The position numbers were made by a program, and so were the translations under genes. DNA of 64,000 bases from assembly GCA_947465645.1 (NCBI GenBank), contig CANIBQ010000014.1, positions 1 to 64,000 on the forward strand, in the 5' to 3' direction. Positions 10,457 to 16,740 of this stretch are shown one piece after another. How positions within the stretch are numbered: the stretch's first letter is position 1; each line of letters begins with the position of its first letter. This stretch comes from Acidobacteriota bacterium. GTDB taxonomy: Bacteria; Acidobacteriota; Vicinamibacteria; Vicinamibacterales; UBA2999. The notes under the pieces are model-generated. The model did not search any database, had not been told where the DNA came from, and saw only the letters and a program-made list of their open reading frames with translations.

Positions 10457-10761
10457 CGTCCGAAATCAGCACAGCAACCTCACCTCAGCACGACTCTGTT
10501 CCATCCGTAAGACACGGTCGAATTTTGTAATCTATCCCGTCAATTTGTTGGCGACTCAGGTCATCAATATCGCCATATTATTGGCGTTTTGGGCACCGTC
10601 GCAACCGACCCGTTCTTCAATCCTGTCAATTCCGATCTTCCATAAACCATAGGCGCATCAGGCGCTTAGAACCGATATTCATCGTCCGCGCGAGACGATG
10701 ACAAAACGGGCTCTGTCGTGTGGTACCCGAGTTGCCCTATACGGGTTCCGAGGTGACGATC
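10457..10761. promoter_or_regulatory. 305-bp AT-richer control region upstream of the sigma gene
   Basis: This is the longest gene-free stretch in the window and is visibly AT-richer than its surroundings. TTGGCG occurs at 10548-10553 and again at 10581-10586, 33 bp apart. CGCCA-TATTAT-TGGCG at 10571-10586 is an inverted repeat. The palindrome centre lies about 168 bp before the predicted transcription start, within the usual range for enhancer sites of sigma-54 activators. I see no small ORF or RNA gene that I can support here. Confidence 0.5.
10721..10735 (+). promoter_or_regulatory. Candidate sigma-54 (-24/-12) promoter
   Basis: TGGTAC, five bases, then TTGC matches the -24/-12 layout TGGCAC-N5-TTGC with one mismatch. 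GG (10722-10723) and GC (10734-10735) have the required 10 intervening bases. The start point would be near 10747. That leaves a 15-nt leader holding GAGGTGA (10750-10756), a strong Shine-Dalgarno 5 nt before ATG 10762. An NtrC-type activator with GAFTGA is encoded 0.9 kb away. Confidence 0.55.
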
Positions 10762-11793
10762 ATGCGCCCCCATAGCGCCACAGAAAATCCGCGAGTCGTT
10801 GCAGGTATCCCGTTTGTCGAGCAACTGGCCCGCCGGGTTGCCGCGACCATGCCCCACTCGATCGACATCGGCGACCTTGTCCAGGACGGGGTCATCGGTC
10901 TCATCGACGCGGCGCAGCGTTTCGACGAAGGTCGCGGCATCAAGTTCGAGACATTTGCCGAGCGGCGTGTGCGTGGCGCCATGATCGATGCGCTCCGCAA
11001 AGACGCGTGGCCGCGCGGCGTTCGCCGCCAGCGTCGCGAGATAGAGGCCGCTCGTGAGGCGCTGCGCCGGGAACACGGCTGCGAGCCGTCGCTCGCGGAG
11101 CTCGCCGCCAAGATCGGCTCCGACGAGAAGCGGCTCGGCCGCACCATCGTCCGGATCCACACGATCGAGTCGACCTCGCCGCTCGCTTCCAACGACAACC
11201 TCGACGAATCGACGCTGCCGCAAGCGTTGATGCCTTCGCAGCCCGAGCAGCCGGACATGGAATACGAGAAGGCCGAGACGAAGGACCGCGTGCGCGCCGC
11301 GATTGCGTCGCTCCCGCCCCGCGAGCAGAAGGTCATCGGCCTCTACTATTACGGCGAAGCGACGATGAAGCAGATCGGCGCGGAGATCGGCGTCAACGAG
11401 TCGCGTGTCTCGCAGTTGCATGCGCGGGCGATTCGCCGCCTTCGTGAGGCGCTCGAGATGATGGTGCCCGCGGGGGAAGCCGCCGTGGTGATGCGCAGCG
11501 CGATTCTTTCGTTTCAGCAGAAGCCGAAGATGGCGAAGGCCACCCTCGAGAGCCGCGGCTGGACCGCGAGCGGCGGTGATGCGAGCAACGGCGTGACGAA
11601 GCCCGGGGTGGTGGTGAATTACGCGAGCGTTTCGCGCACGGCGCGCAGCAAGTCGGCAAGCCTGAACGGCTTCGCGAGCCAGCGGCAGCCGCTGTCTTCG
11701 AGAAAGCGCTCGGCATCGGTGCCAGCAACGTCGCCGGTGACGAAGATGACGCGTCGCGCCAGCGCGGGTGTTGCGGCGGAAATGGCTCGATAA
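10762..11793 (+). CDS. FliA/WhiG-type (sigma-28) RNA polymerase sigma factor
   Basis: Region 2 shows DLVQDGVIGLIDAAQRFDEGRGIKF-type sequence near residues 38-65 and AERRVRGAMIDALRKD. Region 3 is EPSLAELAAKIG. Region 4 ends with LPPREQKVIGLYYYGEATMK and ESRVSQLHARAIRRLR, the FliA pattern. I chose ATG 10762 over GTG 10720 because GAGGTGA precedes it at good spacing and the sigma-54-like site overlaps the longer start. The recognisable factor ends near residue 240. About 100 extra residues follow, and the last 58 are read antisense through the receiver domain of the convergent kinase (175-bp overlap). No flagellar genes are present. Confidence 0.9.
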   Translation: MRPHSATENPRVVAGIPFVEQLARRVAATMPHSIDIGDLVQDGVIGLIDAAQRFDEGRGIKFETFAERRVRGAMIDALRKDAWPRGVRRQRREIEAAREALRREHGCEPSLAELAAKIGSDEKRLGRTIVRIHTIESTSPLASNDNLDESTLPQALMPSQPEQPDMEYEKAETKDRVRAAIASLPPREQKVIGLYYYGEATMKQIGAEIGVNESRVSQLHARAIRRLREALEMMVPAGEAAVVMRSAILSFQQKPKMAKATLESRGWTASGGDASNGVTKPGVVVNYASVSRTARSKSASLNGFASQRQPLSSRKRSASVPATSPVTKMTRRASAGVAAEMAR

Positions 11794-13175
11794 AGCGTCA
11801 TTCCATCGACGCGCGGCATCTTCAGGTCGCAGATCACCACGTCATATACCTTTTTCCGCACGCGGGCGAGGGCTTCCTCGCCGTCACCCGCGTGATCGAC
11901 CTTCAATCCCGCATCGCTCAGCGCTTCAACCACGGCCGCCGCCAGGGCGCGCTCGTCCTCGACGACCAGTACCGACGCGCCGCGCACGGCTTCCATCGAA
12001 GGTCCTGCGGACCTCGGCGCCTTGACCGTGAATCCGGTGCCGCTCACCGGTAGTTCGACGACGAACGACGCGCCGCGGCCCGATCCTTCCACCCGTATCC
12101 GTCCGCCGTGTTCCTGCACGATGGCGTAGGCGACGGTCAAGCCCAGCCCCGTCCCTTTGCCGACCTCCTTCGTCGTGAAGAACGGGTCGAAGATCTTCGT
12201 CTTGACGTCGACCGGAACGCCGGGACCGTCGTCGCTCACTTCGAGCACGACCGACTCGTGATCCGCATCGTGCCACGTGCGTACAACGAGCGATCCGCGG
12301 CCGTTGGCCGCGAGCATGGCTTGCTCGGCGTTGATGACCAGGTTCAGGAGCACCTGCTGCACCTGGTGGGCGTCGGCGAACACCGGCGGCAGGCCCGCGG
12401 CGAGCGCCGTGACGACCGAGATATTGGAGACCTTCTGCTCGTACGCGCGAAGCGAGAGCGTTTCGCCCACGACTTCGTTGAAATCGATCATCGACCGCGT
12501 CGACTGGCGCTTTCTGGCAAACGTCAGCAGGTTGCGGACGATGCGCGCGGCGCGCTCCGCCTCGGCCAGGATGACGTCCACGCCGCGCCTCGAGGCGTCG
12601 TCCAGCTTCCTGGTTGACAGTCGCTCAGCCCAGCTCAGGATCGTCGCGAGCGGATTGTTCAGTTCGTGGGCGACGCCGGAGATGGTCTGGCCGAGCGCGG
12701 CCATCTTTTCCGCCTGGAGGAGCTGCTGATAGAGGTCGCGTGACTGGTCGTCGAGCTTCTTGCGCTCGCTCACGTTGCGCATGAGGGCTTCGACCCGGAT
12801 GGCGTCGTCGCGCGTGGCCGGTTCGGCGCGCGCGGTGACCTCGACCCAAACGGCGGTGCCGTCCATGCGCCGCATGCGGAGGAGATAGTCGGTGACCGCG
12901 CCCTCGGTCTTCAGCCGGGCGATGAACGAGGCGCGCGCCGCCGGCTCGGCGAACCGGTCGGACGCGAAGGGCGTGACCTCCGCTTCCGGGGTGTCGGCGG
13001 CGTAGCCGAAAATGAGCTTGAGATGCGGATTGGCGGCGACGGTCGATCCACCGGTCGCGTCAGCGTCGGCCGCGAGCGAACCGATGAAGACGCCCTCATG
13101 GACCGCTTCGAACAGCCGTGCGAACGCGTTCGCACGCTGCCCGCGCGCCGGAGGCGGACTCGAGTCGGCGCTCAC
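11619..13175 (-). CDS. Hybrid histidine kinase (PAS-DHp-ATPase-REC)
   Basis: Predicted soluble protein of 518 residues. A PAS domain covers about 20-150 (RLFEAVHEGVFIGSL, LMRNVSERKKL). The H-box GVAHELNNPLATIL is near residue 165, the N-box LVINAEQAM near 275, and DDGPGVP plus GKGTGLGLTVAYAIV complete the ATPase. A receiver domain follows at about 400-518, with VVEDE and the acceptor Asp in VICDLKMPRVDG near 448. The frame runs open to 14420, but that part is antisense to the GGDEF gene; I placed the start at GTG 13175. The C-terminal Asp could feed a separate phosphotransfer protein such as the mini-DHp 1.2 kb away (inference). Confidence 0.9.
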   Translation of the reverse strand: MSADSSPPPARGQRANAFARLFEAVHEGVFIGSLAADADATGGSTVAANPHLKLIFGYAADTPEAEVTPFASDRFAEPAARASFIARLKTEGAVTDYLLRMRRMDGTAVWVEVTARAEPATRDDAIRVEALMRNVSERKKLDDQSRDLYQQLLQAEKMAALGQTISGVAHELNNPLATILSWAERLSTRKLDDASRRGVDVILAEAERAARIVRNLLTFARKRQSTRSMIDFNEVVGETLSLRAYEQKVSNISVVTALAAGLPPVFADAHQVQQVLLNLVINAEQAMLAANGRGSLVVRTWHDADHESVVLEVSDDGPGVPVDVKTKIFDPFFTTKEVGKGTGLGLTVAYAIVQEHGGRIRVEGSGRGASFVVELPVSGTGFTVKAPRSAGPSMEAVRGASVLVVEDERALAAAVVEALSDAGLKVDHAGDGEEALARVRKKVYDVVICDLKMPRVDGMTLYRAISAATPALARRVIFVTGDVAGTDAERFLEDSGCRWLAKPFRLADLLRAVRETLA

Positions 13176-13220
13176 GCGAAACTGCGCGCCATTTCGGCCA
13201 ATGTTAGCTGATTGACCGCC

Positions 13221-13249
13221 TTGACACCATTGGGGACGGCCGGTAGGCT
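13221..13249 (+). promoter_or_regulatory. Consensus -35 and -10 elements placing a leaderless GGDEF mRNA
   Basis: A perfect TTGACA (13221-13226) is followed after exactly 17 bp by TAGGCT (13244-13249). Seven bases then precede ATG 13257, so the expected start point is at or next to the A of the ATG. No Shine-Dalgarno lies between. The site is in the gap between the hybrid kinase and the cyclase. Confidence 0.65.
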
Positions 13250-13256
13250 CCGACCG

Positions 13257-14441
13257 ATGAGACTGGTCGGGCGTCACGATCTCTACTGGCTCGTCGTGAT
13301 CACGGTCGCGGTCTTTGCGATGTTTTCGCGGCCGCTCGGCGTGGCCCTCGCCTACGCGCACGACCTCGACCAGGGGCGCGGCCTCCAACTGTTGCCGGGG
13401 CTGGTCATCCTGACGGGCGCCTTCGTCTTCCACCAGTTCCGCAAGCGTCACGAGATGCACGCGCAAGCGTCGGCTGCGGCTGCGGAGGCGCGCCTCGCCA
13501 CCGACCGAGCCGCCGAGATGGAGCGCCTGGTGGCGTTCGGGCAGGCGCTGGCGCGATCCCTCGACCGCGAATCGATTCGCGCGGCGGCCAGCGATCATCT
13601 TCCCGGTCTCGCCGGGAACCGCGGCGCCTGGACGATGATTCGCCTCGCCGCGTACTGGCAGCCGCTCACGCCCCTCGGCGACTCGGCCACGATCGAACGC
13701 GAACGTGCGGCGCGGCGCGCCCTTGGAGAGGCCGGCCCGCTCGTGAGTGGCGCATCCGGGGACGTCTGCTTTCCACTGATCGTCGCCGGCACGCCCGTGG
13801 GCGTGCTCGGCGTGTCGCCGGACCCGCCGCTGACCGAGCACCAGCGAAGCGTCCTCACGGCCGCGGCCGCGCTGCTGGCCGTCTCGCTCAAGAACGCCGA
13901 GCTCTTTCACGAAGTCCACGAGAACAGCGTTCGCGACTCTCTGACGGGCTGTTTCAATCGCAAGCACGCCCTCGAAGTCATGGACAGCGAGCTGCGGCGG
14001 TCGCGCCGGTCGCAGATGCCGGTATCGCTCGTGATGTTCGACCTCGACCACTTCAAGGAGATCAATGACACGTACGGCCATCTGTGCGGCGACGCCGTGC
14101 TTGCCGCCGTGGGCCAGCGCATGAACGCGGTGCTCCGCGGCAGCGATCTGAAGTGCCGGTACGGCGGCGAGGAGTTTCTCATCCTGCTTCCGGACACGCC
14201 GCTCGTGGGCGCACGCCGCGTCGCGGAGACCCTGCGGCGCGAGCTCGGCGACCGTGCCGTTCGCTGGAACGAAGAGGAGATCACCGTCACCGCCAGCTTC
14301 GGCCTCACGGCCATCACACCTGGCGAGGTGGACGCCAATGCCATCATCGGACGAGCGGACCGTGCGCTCTACAAGGCGAAGGAGAGCGGACGTAACCGCG
14401 TCTGCACCGCCGACGAACACGAGGCCGGCGCGATTGTCTGA
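13257..14441 (+). CDS. Membrane-bound GAF-GGDEF diguanylate cyclase
   Basis: 394 residues that make cyclic di-GMP from GTP. Two hydrophobic segments lie in the first 65 residues (LYWLVVITVAVFAMF and LLPGLVILTGAFVFH). A coiled linker and a GAF-like domain follow (about 85-215), then the GGDEF domain. Its active loop is RYGGEEF near residue 303, and an RGSD allosteric I-site lies five residues before it, so product inhibition is expected. DSLTGCFNRKHALEVMD marks the domain start. The open frame begins at 13212, but ATG 13257 fits the promoter. It diverges from the hybrid kinase gene, with which it may share an input. Confidence 0.94.
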   Translation: MRLVGRHDLYWLVVITVAVFAMFSRPLGVALAYAHDLDQGRGLQLLPGLVILTGAFVFHQFRKRHEMHAQASAAAAEARLATDRAAEMERLVAFGQALARSLDRESIRAAASDHLPGLAGNRGAWTMIRLAAYWQPLTPLGDSATIERERAARRALGEAGPLVSGASGDVCFPLIVAGTPVGVLGVSPDPPLTEHQRSVLTAAAALLAVSLKNAELFHEVHENSVRDSLTGCFNRKHALEVMDSELRRSRRSQMPVSLVMFDLDHFKEINDTYGHLCGDAVLAAVGQRMNAVLRGSDLKCRYGGEEFLILLPDTPLVGARRVAETLRRELGDRAVRWNEEEITVTASFGLTAITPGEVDANAIIGRADRALYKAKESGRNRVCTADEHEAGAIV

Positions 14442-14466
14442 CCCACAAATGCGGCTCCCGCGCCCC

Positions 14467-14472
14467 TAAGAT
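14467..14472 (+). promoter_or_regulatory. -10-like TAAGAT directly before the EamA start
   Basis: TAAGAT is followed by six bases and GTG 14479. A start point 6-7 nt downstream would make the transcript leaderless. No good -35 is seen at 17 bp (the hexamer there is CACAAA). Confidence 0.4.
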
Positions 14473-14478
14473 ACGGAG

Positions 14479-15384
14479 GTGCGCACCGCGTACCTCGCCT
14501 GGCTGACCGTCTGTCTCATCTGGGGTACCACCTACCTCGCCATTCGCATCGCGCTCGAAACCATTCCTCCGGCGCTCGTCGGCGGCCTTCGCTACACGAT
14601 CGCCGGGGCGATACTCGCCGCGGTTCTCTCCCTGCGCGGTGAGCGGTTGCCACCGACGTCGTACTGGGGCGGCCTCGCGCTCGTCGGGGGGCTGATGGTG
14701 GCCATCGGCAACGGTGGCGTGATCTGGGCGGAGCAGTGGGTTCCCAGCGGGTTTGCGGCACTGCTGGTGGCGGCATCCCCATTCTGGATGGCGGGCATCG
14801 AAGCGCTGCTGCCAGCCGGCGAGCGTCTGACCGTGCGTATGATCGGCGGCCTGCTGGTCGGCTTCTCCGGCATCGTCATCCTGGTCTGGCCGGATCTCAC
14901 GGTCGGTGGATCGCAGGGCAGGCAGTTCGCCATGGGTGTCATCGCGCTTCAGATCGCCTGCCTGGGATGGTCGCTCGGCTCGTCGTACTCACGGCGGCAT
15001 GGACGCGAGGAGAACGCACTGGGCGCGGCGGCGCTACAGATGATCTTTGGCGGCGTGATCATGCTGATTGCGGCGACGATGCTCGGCGAGTGGCGCAACC
15101 TCACGTTCACGCCGCGCACGTTTGCGGCTGAGCTGTATCTGTTGCTGGTCGGCTCGCTGCTGGCCTATCCGGCCTACGTGTACGCGCTCAAGCACCTGCC
15201 GGTCTCGACCGTGTCGCTGTACGCGTATATGAACCCGGTGATTGCGGTCCTGCTGGGCACCATCCTGTTGGACGAGCCGTTCGGGGCGCGGGTCATTCTG
15301 GCCGGTGCGCTGGTGTTTTTGGGAAGTGCGGTGGTACGGTGGTCGGCGACGCGAGGCCAAAAAATTGGAACTCAGAACACCTGA
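14479..15384 (+). CDS. EamA/DMT-family transporter
   Basis: 301 residues with about ten hydrophobic segments arranged as two EamA halves. The first half opens with LAWLTVCLIWGTTYLAIRIAL, and the second contains FGGVIMLIAATML and ends with LLDEPFGARVILAGALVFLGS, the usual family signature. RhaT/YedA-type members export small metabolites or amino acids; substrate cannot be read from sequence. The start is GTG with GGAG touching it, too close for a normal Shine-Dalgarno. The gene ends inside an inverted repeat. Confidence 0.92.
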   Translation: MRTAYLAWLTVCLIWGTTYLAIRIALETIPPALVGGLRYTIAGAILAAVLSLRGERLPPTSYWGGLALVGGLMVAIGNGGVIWAEQWVPSGFAALLVAASPFWMAGIEALLPAGERLTVRMIGGLLVGFSGIVILVWPDLTVGGSQGRQFAMGVIALQIACLGWSLGSSYSRRHGREENALGAAALQMIFGGVIMLIAATMLGEWRNLTFTPRTFAAELYLLLVGSLLAYPAYVYALKHLPVSTVSLYAYMNPVIAVLLGTILLDEPFGARVILAGALVFLGSAVVRWSATRGQKIGTQNT

Positions 15385-15403
15385 CAGCGTTCCGAGTTCC
15401 CAA
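15365..15403. terminator. Inverted repeat across the EamA stop, possible bidirectional terminator
   Basis: TTGGAACTC (15365-15373) pairs with GAGTTCCCAA (15394-15403) apart from one bulged C. The stem covers the EamA stop at 15384 and faces the convergent small membrane-protein gene. No T-run follows, so any termination would rely on other factors. Confidence 0.4.
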
Positions 15404-15446
15404 TCAGAGTTACGCGTTCAGGACTTATGGCGCCCCGAATTCCGCG

Positions 15447-15596
15447 TCAGACGACTCGTCGCCCGCTGACCAGCCGCACCAGGAACAGCACCACGGCAAC
15501 GACCAACAGGACCCAGATAAAGTTCCCGAGCGTGTACCCACTGACCATCCCCAACAGCCACAGGATAATCAGAATAATCGCAATGGTTTCGAGCAC
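15447..15596 (-). CDS. Lmo0937-family small membrane protein
   Basis: 49 residues and almost entirely two transmembrane helices: LETIAIILIILWLLGMV and FIWVLLVVAVVLFLVRLV, with GYTLG between them and SGRRVV at the end. This matches the Lmo0937/DUF5670 family of tiny membrane proteins, found in many soil bacteria and often stress-linked; the role is unknown. The GTG start is chosen because AAGGAGG lies 5 nt upstream on the minus strand. The frame is open further upstream but nothing there resembles a protein. Confidence 0.82.
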   Translation of the reverse strand: MLETIAIILIILWLLGMVSGYTLGNFIWVLLVVAVVLFLVRLVSGRRVV

Positions 15597-15632
15597 GTCA
15601 TCCTCCTTCTCATTGCAGAGCAGAAGTGCAAC

Positions 15633-16247
15633 ATGAATGCCGCTCGCGACCTCATCGGTATGCGATCGGTCGTCCTTGCGTGTTGTCTGATGGGACTCGG
15701 CTCGACCGTTCGGGCTCAGCCGGTCGCGACATTTCTTGCGGGTGCCGCGGCCGGGCTGGCGATGCACGAGGCGGGACATGTCGCTGCCGGCGTGAGCTTC
15801 GGGGCGGCGCCAGGCGTGAAACAGGTATCGTTCGGCGGAATACCGTTCTTTGCGATCACGCACCGCACGGTGTCGCCTGCCCGTGAATTCGCGATCTCGT
15901 CAGCAGGTTTCTGGGCCCAGCACACGTCGAGCGAGATCCTGCTCACGCGCGCGCCGAACCTTCGCGCCACCCGCGCGCCCTTCGCCAAGGGGCTGCTCCT
16001 CTTCAACGCGTTGACGTCCGCGGCATACGCCGGGGCCGCGTTCACGCGCGCCGGGCCGGACGAACGCGACACGCGCGGAATGGCCGTCGCCGCGCGGCTT
16101 CGCGAACCGTGGATTGGAAGCGTCGTCCTGGCGCCGGCGATGCTCGACGCGGCGCGGTACTACAAGCCGGAGGTGCGATGGCTGCGGTGGGCGAGTCGTG
16201 CGTCGAAGGTCGCGGGCGCGTTGCTGGTGCTGCGTGCGGCCGATTAG
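15633..16247 (+). CDS. Membrane protein with HEAGH metallopeptidase-like motif
   Basis: 204 residues, function not recognised. A signal or anchor sequence (VVLACCLMGLGSTVRA) is followed by a second hydrophobic stretch that runs into MHEAGHVAAG, an HExxH motif inside a membrane segment as in M50-like peptidases. I do not see a clear second-metal-ligand motif such as NxxPxxxxDG. Residues after 100 hold more hydrophobic helices (FAKGLLLFNALTSAAYAGAAF). ATG 15633 is used; ATG 15660 would also give a clean signal peptide. It converges on the fabZ-like gene with a 4-bp stop overlap. Confidence 0.65.
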   Translation: MNAARDLIGMRSVVLACCLMGLGSTVRAQPVATFLAGAAAGLAMHEAGHVAAGVSFGAAPGVKQVSFGGIPFFAITHRTVSPAREFAISSAGFWAQHTSSEILLTRAPNLRATRAPFAKGLLLFNALTSAAYAGAAFTRAGPDERDTRGMAVAARLREPWIGSVVLAPAMLDAARYYKPEVRWLRWASRASKVAGALLVLRAAD

Positions 16248-16696
16248 CGCGCCGCCGGGCCGAGGGCGAATGTCATCAGTCCGCTCAGCACGACGCGACC
16301 GTTGACGCGGGCGAATCCCTCCAGTTGACCGACGCGGCTGCGAAGCCGCTTTACGCGCGCCTCGATCTCCACGACGTCTCCCGGATACACCGGTTGCCGA
16401 TACCGCACGCGTTCGATGCCCATGAAAAACGGCAGCTTCTCCCGATTCTCAGGCTTCGAGAGAATCAGGATGGCGCCAACCTGCGCGACCGCCTCGGTCA
16501 GGATCGTCGGCGGCAACGCCGGGGATTCGCCCGGCTGGTGGGACAGATACCGCTCGTTCAGCGAGACATTCTTGATGCCGACGATGCGCTTGTCCGGCTC
16601 GAGCTCGGTGATGCGATCCACGAGCAGAATCGGGTAGCGATGCGGAAGAATCCTCTCGATGGCGCTGTAGTCGAGCGGAAGCGTCAGGTCACTCAT
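16244..16696 (-). CDS. FabZ-like hydroxyacyl-ACP dehydratase (hot-dog fold)
   Basis: 150 residues, the usual FabZ length. ILPHRYPILLVDRITEL near residue 16 is the standard opening. The catalytic region reads NERYLSHQPGES, where FabZ normally has a GHFPG loop: the His remains but Gly and Phe are replaced by Ser and Gln. TEAVAQ keeps the catalytic Glu. The rest (MGIERVRYRQPVYPGDVVEIEA) is typical. It may be a lipid dehydratase or a paralogue with another acyl substrate. Its minus-strand TATACT lies 9 nt before the ATG, within the shared divergent promoter. Confidence 0.8.
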   Translation of the reverse strand: MSDLTLPLDYSAIERILPHRYPILLVDRITELEPDKRIVGIKNVSLNERYLSHQPGESPALPPTILTEAVAQVGAILILSKPENREKLPFFMGIERVRYRQPVYPGDVVEIEARVKRLRSRVGQLEGFARVNGRVVLSGLMTFALGPAAR

Positions 16697-16705
16697 GCAG
16701 ACAGT

Positions 16706-16732
16706 CAGTATAATTCGTTCGGTCCCGAACGA
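16706..16732. promoter_or_regulatory. Overlapping divergent -10 elements with an 18-bp palindromic operator
   Basis: The octamer AGTATAAT (16707 is its G) holds TATAAT for the plus strand (16709-16714) and TATACT for the minus strand (16706-16711), so two promoters share bases. Directly downstream for the plus gene is the perfect inverted repeat TCGTTCGG-TC-CCGAACGA (16715-16732), placed over the expected start point of the phosphatase mRNA. A repressor bound there would block that promoter. Confidence 0.6.
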
Positions 16733-16740
16733 TCCCCCAC

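Noticed and set aside
10762..11793. Flagellar master regulation by the FliA-type factor
   Set aside because: No flagellar or chemotaxis gene is in the window, so only the sigma family, not the regulon, is supported.
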